Shown here piece by piece: positions 1 to 6,471 of a DNA stretch of 18,023 nucleotides; position 1 is the stretch's first letter, and the number at the start of each line of letters is the position of its first letter. Below the pieces are notes generated by a model. The model worked only from the letters and a program-made list of their open reading frames with translations. It was not told where the DNA came from and did no database searches. The stretch lies in contig CAZNTU010000106.1 in assembly GCA_964575975.1 (NCBI GenBank), forward strand, positions 1-18,023, read 5' to 3'. A program made the position numbers and the translations under genes. The stretch is from G963674505 sp964575975. Its GTDB lineage: Bacteria; Desulfobacterota; Desulfobacteria; Desulfobacterales; SKZT01.

Positions 1-638
1 GTTGATCTCTAGTTGCCTTGCGAATTAGCGGAGCGTCTCCCTGAACTCTTCCTTGCCGGGAATTTTCAAGGACATGTTGAGCTGCCCCCCTATCCTGCCG
101 CTTTTTCGAACAAGACCGTCTCGTGTCCCCGGCCGGCGGCCGCGACGGCGAAGGACAATCCCGCAGGCCCGGCTCCGACGACCGCGATTCGCTTTCGCCT
201 GGCGACCGGGCAGAAAACGAACTCGGTCTCCCGGCACGCACTGGGATTGACCAGACAAGTCGCGACCCGGTTTTCGAAAATATGGTCCAGGCACGCCTGG
301 TTGCACCCGATGCAGGTGTTGATTTCATCGGCGCGGTTTTCGAAGCTTCCTCCCCACTCGTCGGTCCTTTGGTTTGCCCGGGACACGACGAACTGGTTGA
401 TCAGGTAGCCCTCCGACCCCATGATTTCGACACCGTCGTAGCCCGCCTCCCTGGCCAGGCACGCCGTGCGGGCGAAATCCTCTATCGTTTCAAGGACTTG
501 CTCGCCGGTCAGTTCCCCGGGCTTGAAAACATTGATGGGCGCGCGAATGGAGCCCATCAGAAGACGGTTTTTCAGCACCGCGAATCCCAAATCCAACGGG
601 GACGCGAGTTTGGGGAACGCGTTCTTCTTATCGGGCAT
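1..638 (-). pseudogene. fadH: 2,4-dienoyl-CoA reductase (FadH-like), decayed, cut by window edge
   Basis: The family is an NADPH-dependent FMN/FAD/4Fe-4S enzyme of unsaturated fatty-acid oxidation, about 670 residues. The start at 638 has an AAGGAG Shine-Dalgarno 9 bases upstream. Recognisable blocks appear in the right order: N-terminal barrel start (LDLGF..LKNRLLMGS), the stretch REAGYDGVEIMGSEGYLINQF, the Fe-S segment EINTCIGCNQACLD, then the FAD-binding VVGAGPAGL. Compared with the E. coli enzyme as I remember it, about 90 residues are missing at a junction near 546 and about 130 at a junction near 335. Both losses are in frame and remove most of the barrel. A one-base loss in the T5 run at 102-106 shifts the frame; reading resumes as GRIGGQL and IPGKEEFRETLR. 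A TAA at 25-27 then sits where the family has Tyr (ETLRY), and family-like sequence (FARQLEI) continues to the edge. Almost certainly non-functional as assembled; assembly collapse is the alternative. Confidence 0.82.
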
Positions 639-835
639 GGGTGTCGGCTCCTTATCTTGTCGAGAAGATCGAAGGTTGTCGGTTGACTGAAAAACGGGAA
701 CATTATAAATGAAAGAAAATAGACTGTCACCGTTCGGTTCGAGGGTTTACAGATGATTGTTGGCCATTGATTATCGAATATTGTTGGACGTCTTTATTCC
801 GGCGTTCGAGTCGGGAAAGCTTGGAGGAAACCGCG

Positions 836-1312
836 ATGGATAAAAAGATAGCGGCCGTCTGTTTCGACTACAGAGGGACCGTGCTGGATCATAGAAGCGA
901 CCGGGAGCTGGTTGCGGGCATGGAGGAAATTCTGTCCGGGCTTCTGGAGAAGAATATTCCCATGGCCCTGGTCAGTCGTTTTCCGGTTGACGTTTTAAAT
1001 GAGCGCCTGGCGCGCTTGGAAAGGTATTTCGGGGAAAACGTCTACAGCGGGGGCGGAAAAGGCAAGCTGGAATGCATACGGCAGTTCGCCGAAAAGCTCG
1101 GGATCGAAGATCTTTCCCGGATCGCCTTCGTGGACGACAAGCCCGCGAACTTCGTTCCCGTCGCCGAAGGATCGGGCGCGTTCGTGATCGGTTTCGCCGG
1201 AAGCGGCAAGTATTCCGACGCGGCCGACGTTTGCAGGGAGAAGAAAATCGCTTATGCGGATTCGGTCCCTGCGCTGAAAGGCATGCTTTTCGAGCGGATT
1301 CAATCCGGTTGA
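836..1312 (+). CDS. HAD-superfamily protein with altered catalytic motif
   Basis: A 158-residue single-domain HAD-like protein, presumably cytoplasmic. The ATG at 836 has GGAGG at 823-827, eight bases upstream, which decides the start over an upstream in-frame ATG. HAD motif I is present as FDYRGTVLD (residues 10-18). It has the nucleophile Asp11 and Thr15, but the usual second Asp (general acid/base) is Arg13. Motif II is probably Ser48 in ALVSRF. The motif III lysine is K75 or K77 in GGGKGK. Motif IV is FVDDKPANF with Asp100-Asp101. Loss of the second Asp usually argues against ordinary phosphomonoesterase turnover, so the protein may be a binding or structural variant, or use another mechanism. 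It is the first gene of a likely operon with a TetR regulator (35-base gap), mqnB and mqnD. Its substrate is unknown. A link to menaquinone synthesis rests only on position. Confidence 0.85.
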   Translation: MDKKIAAVCFDYRGTVLDHRSDRELVAGMEEILSGLLEKNIPMALVSRFPVDVLNERLARLERYFGENVYSGGGKGKLECIRQFAEKLGIEDLSRIAFVDDKPANFVPVAEGSGAFVIGFAGSGKYSDAADVCREKKIAYADSVPALKGMLFERIQSG

Positions 1313-1347
1313 ACTGTCGAATCGGGTACGAAGAGCGGGAGTACCAA

Positions 1348-2019
1348 TTGAATCCGAAAAAAACATTCGAAAACCTGTCGCCCGACAAGCGAAAGCGCAT
1401 CACCGCCGCCGCGACCGAAGAATTCGCCCGAAAGGGTTACGCGGGAGCGAGCATAAACGCGATAGTGCAAAGCCTGGGAATCGCGAAAGGCTCCATTTTC
1501 CAGTATTTCGGGGATAAAAAGAGTCTTTTCCTGTTCGTCTTCGATTCCTCCATGGAAATGGTAAAGGCGTACCTCCGCAGAACCAGGGACGAAACGAAAG
1601 ACCGGGATCTTTTCGCCAGGCTCGAAGAGACTCTCCTCGCGGGCGTGGCGTTTTTGAGAAAACATCCCGGCATATACCGATTGTACGTGAAGATCATGTA
1701 CGAGGCCTCCATTCCGTTCCGCGACGAAATTCTTCTGTCAATTCGCCAATACAGCGTGGGATATTTGAAATCCCTCTTGGAGACGGCCATGGATCGAGGG
1801 GAAATCCGGCCGGACCTGGATATCGGAAAAACCGCTTTTGTTCTGGACGCTGTCATGGACCGGTTTCTGCAAGCCCAGGCCGTGGAGTACTTGGACGCGG
1901 GGATGGGCCTGTTCCAATGCGACCGAAAGGAAGCCGAAAAGTGGGTGGAGGGATTGATCGGGATTTTGCGCGCGGGGCTCCGGGATGCGAGGCCTCAGGA
2001 CGAGGATGCGAATGAATGA
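1348..2019 (+). CDS. TetR/AcrR-family transcriptional regulator
   Basis: A 223-residue protein with an N-terminal TetR helix-turn-helix (about residues 14-62): RKRITAAATEEFARKGY, then INAIVQSLGIAKGSIFQYF and the conserved KKSLF. The C-terminal helical domain would bind a ligand and dimerise. The start chosen is TTG at 1348, because GGGAG at 1337-1341 lies six bases upstream and the protein then has normal TetR length; there is no ATG nearby in this frame. It begins 36 bases after the HAD gene and its 3' end overlaps mqnB by 8 bases, so it is co-transcribed and probably translationally coupled. TetR proteins are usually repressors relieved by a small molecule, and position suggests autoregulation of this operon. 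Ligand and operator cannot be read from the sequence. Confidence 0.93.
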   Translation: MNPKKTFENLSPDKRKRITAAATEEFARKGYAGASINAIVQSLGIAKGSIFQYFGDKKSLFLFVFDSSMEMVKAYLRRTRDETKDRDLFARLEETLLAGVAFLRKHPGIYRLYVKIMYEASIPFRDEILLSIRQYSVGYLKSLLETAMDRGEIRPDLDIGKTAFVLDAVMDRFLQAQAVEYLDAGMGLFQCDRKEAEKWVEGLIGILRAGLRDARPQDEDANE

Positions 2020-2785
2020 ATCCGGCGACATATTGATCTGCGGGGCGGTGGAGGCCGAAATTTCCCATTTGGCAAGCCGAATCGAATCCCCGGTTGAAAG
2101 CGCCGTCGGCCGGAAAAAGCTGATTTCCGGAAAATTGGCTGGGAAAAAGGTTCGCGCTCTCGTGACGGGTCCCGGGCTCGTAAACTGCGCCCACGCCTTG
2201 GCATGCGCGATAGAGGCTTTTTCGCCGAGGGCCGTTATCCAGACCGGGTGCGCAGGAGCGTTTCCCCGATCGGGGCTCGAAGTCGGAGACATCGGAATCG
2301 CCTCGGACGAAACCGATGCCCACCTCGGGCTGGAGCTTTGCGACGATTTAAAGGAGAACGACGAGCCGGGCGGTTCGGAGATCGGGGAACTGCCGTTCGC
2401 CCTTTTCGGAAAAGACGGCGTTTCTTATACAAACAGGTATCCCATCGGTTCGGATTTGATCGAACGCGCTCGCGATTTACTCTCGAAGCGCTCGCGAAAT
2501 CCGGGAGCGCCGAAAGTCGCGACCGGCCCTTTCCTGACGGTTTCCACCATCACCGCCACCGACGCCAGGGCGGAAAGGCTCCATTCGCTGTATCGGCCAA
2601 TCATGGAGTCCATGGAGGGATCCGCGGCGGCGCATTTGAGCATACTCTACGATCTGCCTTTACTGGAAATCCGCGGAGCATCCAACATGGTCGGAAAAAG
2701 GGAGCGCGCCGCCTGGAACATCCCCCTCGCGTGCCAAAGGGCGTGCGAAGCCGTCCATCGAATCGTCGCCCAACTCGACCTATGA
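2012..2785 (+). CDS. mqnB: Futalosine hydrolase
   Basis: MqnB cleaves futalosine to dehypoxanthine futalosine and hypoxanthine in the futalosine (MqnA-D) menaquinone pathway, in the cytoplasm. The 257-residue product has the nucleoside phosphorylase/hydrolase fold: ILICGAVEAEI at the N-terminus, VTGPGLVNCAHAL (about 51-63), QTGCAGAF (77-84), MESMEGSAAAH (198-208) with the Glu that contacts the ribose in this superfamily, and RGASNMVG (221-228) followed by WNIPLA. Length is normal. Of three in-frame ATGs (1985, 2006, 2012), 2012 is preferred: GAGG at 2002-2005 is six bases upstream, and the residues upstream of it look like the TetR gene read in another frame. MTA/SAH nucleosidase is the closest alternative, but immediate linkage to mqnD makes MqnB much more likely. 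Confidence 0.92.
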   Translation: MNESGDILICGAVEAEISHLASRIESPVESAVGRKKLISGKLAGKKVRALVTGPGLVNCAHALACAIEAFSPRAVIQTGCAGAFPRSGLEVGDIGIASDETDAHLGLELCDDLKENDEPGGSEIGELPFALFGKDGVSYTNRYPIGSDLIERARDLLSKRSRNPGAPKVATGPFLTVSTITATDARAERLHSLYRPIMESMEGSAAAHLSILYDLPLLEIRGASNMVGKRERAAWNIPLACQRACEAVHRIVAQLDL

Positions 2786-2810
2786 CCAACAACCAATATC
2801 CAATAGCAAA

Positions 2811-3659
2811 ATGAATCAAAACAAAAAGCTGACCGTCGCCTATTCCACGTGCCCCAACGACACGTTCATATTCCACGCCCTGGCGCACGGATCGATCGAA
2901 TGCGAAGGGATTTCCTTCGAGACGGTCCTCAAGGACGTGGAAGCCTTGAACCAGGACGCGCGACTTGGCCGCTACGAAATCTCCAAGCTCTCTTTCGCCG
3001 CCATCGGAAACCTGAACGAAACCTACGGGCTGCTTAGAAGCGGGGCCGCGCTGGGAAGAGGTTGCGGTCCGCTGATCGTCGCCAGGCCCGGTTTCGATTC
3101 GACCCGGCTGAAATCCGCCGTGATCGCCGCGCCCGGCCTTTGGACCACCGCGTGCCTGCTTCTGGGCCTGTACTTGGGCGAAAAGCCGAACACGGCCCCC
3201 ATGCGGTTCGACAAGATCATGCCCGCAGTCCAACGCGGGGATTTCGACGCGGGAGTGATCATTCACGAGGGGCGGTTCACTTACGGGGAGTACGGCCTTG
3301 TCTGCCTCATGGACCTGGGGCGGTGGTGGGAGGAGAAAACGGGCCTGCCGATCCCCCTGGGCGGCATTTGCGCCGCAAGAAGCCTCGGGGAGGAAACCGT
3401 CGCCAAAGTGGAGACCGCGATCAGGCAAAGCGTCGTCTACGCCTACGAACATCCGGGAGAGGCCGACGCGTACATTCGCCGCCACGCCGCCGAAATGTCC
3501 GAATCGGTGATCGCAAGCCATATCCGATTGTACGTGAACGATTTTTCCATCGCCTTGGGCGAGGAAGGGGAAAAGTCCGTCGAAAAGTTGTTCGAGCTGG
3601 CTGGAAAGGCGGGGATGGTTCCGGCGGGCAAGGCGCCGTTGTTTGCGTGCGGAACCTGA
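2811..3659 (+). CDS. mqnD: 1,4-dihydroxy-6-naphthoate synthase (menaquinone biosynthesis)
   Basis: MqnD converts cyclic dehypoxanthine futalosine to 1,4-dihydroxy-6-naphthoate, a menaquinone precursor, in the cytoplasm. The 282-residue product has the periplasmic-binding-protein-like fold of the family and its hallmark motifs: YSTCPNDTFIFHAL (11-24), KLSFAA (59-64), GAALGRGCGPLIV (78-90), VIIHEGRFTY (149-158) with His152 as the likely catalytic histidine, and DLGRWWEEKTGLPIPLGG (168-185). The TGLPIPLGG segment and the CPNDTF start separate it from MqnA. Length is normal. The ATG at 2811 follows mqnB by 25 bases but has no recognisable Shine-Dalgarno; the spacer is an AT-rich CCAATA-type stretch. 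Only mqnB and mqnD are here, so mqnA, mqnC and mqnE must be elsewhere if the pathway is complete. Confidence 0.95.
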   Translation: MNQNKKLTVAYSTCPNDTFIFHALAHGSIECEGISFETVLKDVEALNQDARLGRYEISKLSFAAIGNLNETYGLLRSGAALGRGCGPLIVARPGFDSTRLKSAVIAAPGLWTTACLLLGLYLGEKPNTAPMRFDKIMPAVQRGDFDAGVIIHEGRFTYGEYGLVCLMDLGRWWEEKTGLPIPLGGICAARSLGEETVAKVETAIRQSVVYAYEHPGEADAYIRRHAAEMSESVIASHIRLYVNDFSIALGEEGEKSVEKLFELAGKAGMVPAGKAPLFACGT

Positions 3660-3792
3660 TTCGACGGCGGAAATTTTCGACAAATTCTCTTGCTCGACGG
3701 CTGTTCCCCGAACTTCGCCGATGGGCGGTAAGACCCGCTATCCATTCCCAAGCCCCGTAAACGCAGCCTGTTTTTCGGGATGCTTTGAACTC
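3660..3792. other. Intergenic region after mqnD, no feature recognised
   Basis: About 130 bases separate the mqnD stop from the promoter-like sequence of the toxin-antitoxin locus. I see no convincing open frame, hairpin with a T tract, or repeat in it. Confidence 0.5.
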
Positions 3793-3820
3793 TTGACAAA
3801 AACTCGGATACGTATAAAAT
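3793..3820 (+). promoter_or_regulatory. Sigma-70-like promoter for the toxin-antitoxin locus
   Basis: A perfect -35 box TTGACA lies at 3793-3798 and a -10-like TAAAAT at 3815-3820, with a 16-base spacer (TATAAA at 3813-3818 overlaps it). In the presumed true sequence, with the gap closed, the antitoxin ATG and its AGGAG site lie about 35 bases downstream, a normal leader. The right copy of the duplicated 55-mer lacks the TTGA of the -35 box, so only the left copy carries the full promoter. Confidence 0.65.
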
Positions 3821-3851
3821 GTGCGTAATTATTCAAGCAGGAGTTGTTCAA
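3797..3851. repeat. Left copy of 55-base exact duplication abutting the N run
   Basis: These 55 bases are identical to 3952-4006 and end directly at the first N. The copy includes the -10 box and the AGGAG of the antitoxin. The length of exactly 55 is typical of a de Bruijn k-mer overlap, so this is best read as two contig ends sharing one sequence rather than a biological duplication. Confidence 0.85.
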
Positions 3852-3951
3852 NNNNNNNNNNNNNNNNNNNNNNNNNNNNNNNNNNNNNNNNNNNNNNNNN
3901 NNNNNNNNNNNNNNNNNNNNNNNNNNNNNNNNNNNNNNNNNNNNNNNNNNN
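3852..3951. other. Assembly gap, exactly 100 N
   Basis: A run of exactly 100 undetermined bases, the conventional placeholder for a scaffold join of unknown size. Because both flanks carry the same 55 bases, the true gap may be negative (overlapping contigs), in which case nothing is missing and one copy should be deleted. Any frame translated across it is meaningless. Confidence 0.97.
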
Positions 3952-4006
3952 CAAAAACTCGGATACGTATAAAATGTGCGTAATTATTCAAGCAGGAGTT
4001 GTTCAA
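3952..4006. repeat. Right copy of 55-base exact duplication abutting the N run
   Basis: It begins at the first base after the N run and is identical to 3797-3851. It ends on the A of the antitoxin ATG at 4006-4008, so the contig junction coincides with the start of the antitoxin gene. Confidence 0.85.
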
Positions 4007-4191
4007 TGCAATCGGTATCCGCCGGCGAGGAGATCGTTACAACCAAGCATGGCAAACCAGTGGCCAAGCTTGCCGCTATGGGACCCAAAGCGGGCATTGA
4101 TCGGCCCGATTTTTTTGGCGAAGCGATCGAGTCGAGAGGCGGCAAGTCCGCGAGCGACACTGTAATAGAAGGCAGAGAGGAAAGGCTGTAG
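4006..4191 (+). pseudogene. Phd/YefM-type antitoxin, N-terminus apparently missing
   Basis: The family binds and neutralises a partner toxin and represses its own promoter through the N-terminal domain. Residues 3-22 here (SVSAGEEIVTTKHGKPVAKL) match the diagnostic central strand and turn of Phd/YefM antitoxins. The tail (about residues 23-61) would be the toxin-binding region. ATG at 4006 has an excellent AGGAG at 3994-3998, seven bases upstream. Family members normally carry about 20-25 residues before SAGEE; only MQ is present. An upstream in-frame GTG (3976) adds residues that do not look like the family. Either the DNA-binding N-terminus has been deleted or it was lost at the adjacent contig join. 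The stop is three bases before the toxin ATG, the normal antitoxin-toxin order. Confidence 0.72.
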
Positions 4192-4194
4192 CGC

Positions 4195-4646
4195 ATGTTG
4201 CATGTGGACACCAGCGCCTTGGTCAAACTTTATTTCAAGGAAACAAATACCGAACCGGCATCGTCGGTTCTTAAACCGCCAACCGATCCATACCTGTGAC
4301 GTTTTTTCATGAGTTCGAATTTGTCAATGCCGTACAGCTGAAACGATTCAGGGAAGAAATTACCGACGACGAAAAGGAACTGGTCGTTTCAAAATTCGGG
4401 GAGCACGAAAAAATGGGCGTTTATTGTCGCCCGACGCTGGATTGGGCTCAAAACTTCAATTTGGCGTTAAGTCTATCCAAAAATTTTTCCAGTGTCTTGG
4501 GATCAAGGTCGCTGGATATCATTCATGTTGCCTCGGCGTTGTTTCTGAAAGCCGACAATTTTTCGACCTTCGACGCAAGGCAAACGGAGCCGGCCCGTTC
4601 CGCAGATCTTGAAATCGACCGGCACTCGGTATCCGAGTCCCACTGA
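4195..4646 (+). pseudogene. PIN-domain toxin (VapC-like), frameshifted
   Basis: PIN-domain toxins are Mg-dependent ribonucleases of type II toxin-antitoxin pairs. The ATG at 4195 opens a frame starting MLHVDTSALVKLYFKE, the canonical PIN start with the first catalytic Asp (D5), but it stops at 4297-4299. The remainder continues in another frame from about 4296 as VTFFHEFEFVNAVQLKRF (with the second acidic residue), then LGSRSLDIIHVASAL and NFSTFDARQ, which carry the later acidic residues and the C-terminal family signature. The two parts joined by a -1 shift give about 150 residues, a normal length, so a single-base indel near or before 4296 explains the break. I see no slippery heptamer that would support programmed frameshifting. 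With the antitoxin also damaged, the locus is probably inactive. Confidence 0.85.
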
Positions 4647-4707
4647 AGCAAAAAATACAAAGCGGATTTTACCAGATTTTGTTCAACCCCTCAAAAAGGA
4701 GACTGCC

Positions 4708-6432
4708 ATGGCCCGCAAACCCAAACCGTTTTTCTGGATAGTCGTGATTCTTGTCTGCGCATCTTTGACAGGGCTGGCCCTGTATCGCATGGGCGTTTTC
4801 GGAGGAGGCGAGCAAACCGGCTCGACGACTGCGGACAGTGGAAGCGCCGTGGGCCGCTCCGGAGGCGAAGTCCTCGAACTGGCTTTTTATTCCTCCAGCG
4901 CGAAAAAGAACTGGATCGACGAAATGACGGCCCGTTTCAACGGTTCCGGCCGCGCGATCGGGGGAAAAACGATCCGGATCAAGTCCTACCACGTAACTTC
5001 GGGCGGAAGCCTGGACCAGCTCAAGGAGGGAAAAATCAAGCCCGACATGTGGTCTCCCGGCGACGAGTCATGGCTTCTGCTGGCTGAGAACCATTGGAGG
5101 AACGTCAAGCAGAAGTCCCTCTTCGACAAGTACGACGATCTCGTGAACATTCCGCTGGTGATCGCCATGTGGGAGCCGATGGCCAAAGCTCTGGGATACC
5201 CGTCGCCCCTCGGGTGGCACGACATTGCCGATCTGGCGACTGGCGGCCAAGGGTGGGCCGCCCACGGGCATCCGGAGTGGGGGCGGTTTCGCTGGGGGCA
5301 CGCGCATCCGGACGCCAATTCCGGATTTCTTACCGTGGTGTCCGAAGTGTATGCGGCTTTGGGAAAAACCGACGGCATTACGCCGGAGGATTTGAAAAAC
5401 GTGGAGGTCATGGCGTTTTTGCAAAAGATAGAGGGCGCCGTCGAACACTACGGCTTGTCCAACGACTGGATCGACGATCTGATGCGCCTCAAGGGCCCGC
5501 AATACCTCTCGGCCGCCGTGCAATATGAGAACACGATCATCGAGTCCAATTTGAAGCATGGAAACAAACCGTTCAAGCTTGTCGCCATTTATCCCAAGGA
5601 GGGCAATTTTTGGACGCGGCATCCCGTCGCGATCTTGAAGGAAGAGTGGACGACTCCCGAAAAGGAGGCCGCATGCCGCGAATTCATCGATTTTCTCCTG
5701 AGCGAGGAGGCGCAAACGAAGGCCATGGAAATGGGGCTCAGGCCCATTCGTGCCGATATCCGCATGGCCGAGCCGTTTACGCCGGCCAACGGCGTGCAGG
5801 AGAAAATCGATTCGACCTTGGCTTATCGCGTGCCGGATGAATCCGTCTTGCGTCGGATTCGCGATCTGTGGGAGGAGGTGAAAATTCCCGCCACGGTCGC
5901 CCTCGTCCTGGACCGCTCGGGAAGCATGAAAGGCCCCGCCATGGAAAACGCCAAGGCGGGCGCGATGGAATTCATCCGAAGCATGAAGCCCCGCGACCAG
6001 ATCCGCGTCGTTGTTTTCAACGAAGTTGTCGCTCCCATGACAGAATTGTGCTCCATTCGGGATTGCGGAGAAACGTTGATCCAGAATCTCGGGATGATTT
6101 TCGCCGATGGAAAAACGGCGCTTTACGACGCCGTCCGGAACAGCATCGAAAACCTGAACGGACTTAGAAAGACCCATCCGAAAAGACGCTACAGTATTCT
6201 GGTACTTTCCGACGGGCAGGATACGGCGAGCAGTATCAACCGGTTCGATTTCCTGGACGCCCTTCCCAAGGGAGAGGATTACGACTTTCCCAAGATCTAT
6301 ACGATCGCGTACGGCGACGAGGCCGACCGGAACTTGCTCGCGGAAATATCCACCCGGACAAATGGCCGTCTGTTCAAGAGCAATCCGGACGAGATCATGA
6401 AGACCTACAAGGAGCTGAGCGCGAATTTCTAA
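4708..6432 (+). CDS. Membrane-anchored solute-binding / von Willebrand factor A fusion protein
   Basis: A 574-residue protein. AAGGAG at 4696-4701, six bases before the ATG at 4708, sets the start. Residues 8-30 form one hydrophobic segment after a basic start (uncleaved anchor or signal peptide; no good lipobox), so the rest should be extracytoplasmic. Residues about 60-385 resemble a bacterial extracellular solute-binding domain (LELAFYSSSAKKNWIDEM near the start; FWTRHPVAILKEEW and EFIDFLLSEEAQ near its end). Residues about 395-565 are a von Willebrand A domain with a complete metal-ion-dependent adhesion site: D402-x-S404-x-S406 in LVLDRSGSM, T470 in GKTALYD and D502 in LSDGQD. VWA domains bind protein partners through the bound metal. 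The fusion suggests ligand sensing coupled to assembly of a cell-surface complex, perhaps with the next gene product. Ligand and function are unknown. Confidence 0.88.
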   Translation: MARKPKPFFWIVVILVCASLTGLALYRMGVFGGGEQTGSTTADSGSAVGRSGGEVLELAFYSSSAKKNWIDEMTARFNGSGRAIGGKTIRIKSYHVTSGGSLDQLKEGKIKPDMWSPGDESWLLLAENHWRNVKQKSLFDKYDDLVNIPLVIAMWEPMAKALGYPSPLGWHDIADLATGGQGWAAHGHPEWGRFRWGHAHPDANSGFLTVVSEVYAALGKTDGITPEDLKNVEVMAFLQKIEGAVEHYGLSNDWIDDLMRLKGPQYLSAAVQYENTIIESNLKHGNKPFKLVAIYPKEGNFWTRHPVAILKEEWTTPEKEAACREFIDFLLSEEAQTKAMEMGLRPIRADIRMAEPFTPANGVQEKIDSTLAYRVPDESVLRRIRDLWEEVKIPATVALVLDRSGSMKGPAMENAKAGAMEFIRSMKPRDQIRVVVFNEVVAPMTELCSIRDCGETLIQNLGMIFADGKTALYDAVRNSIENLNGLRKTHPKRRYSILVLSDGQDTASSINRFDFLDALPKGEDYDFPKIYTIAYGDEADRNLLAEISTRTNGRLFKSNPDEIMKTYKELSANF

Positions 6433-6471
6433 AATTTTCGAATCGCAAATCGGAGCATGCGGGAGAAACCA

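Noticed and set aside
2601..3683. A 360-codon minus-strand gene opposite mqnD
   Set aside because: It is antisense to mqnB/mqnD and has no family character or ribosome site.
3797..4006. The 55-base direct repeat as an attachment site, transposon target duplication or duplicated promoter
   Set aside because: It abuts both edges of a 100-N scaffold gap and is exactly k-mer sized, so contig overlap is the simpler explanation.
4195..4310. Programmed ribosomal frameshifting in the PIN toxin
   Set aside because: The shift must occur before the stop at 4297-4299, no slippery heptamer or downstream pseudoknot is evident there, and the T6 run lies after the stop.
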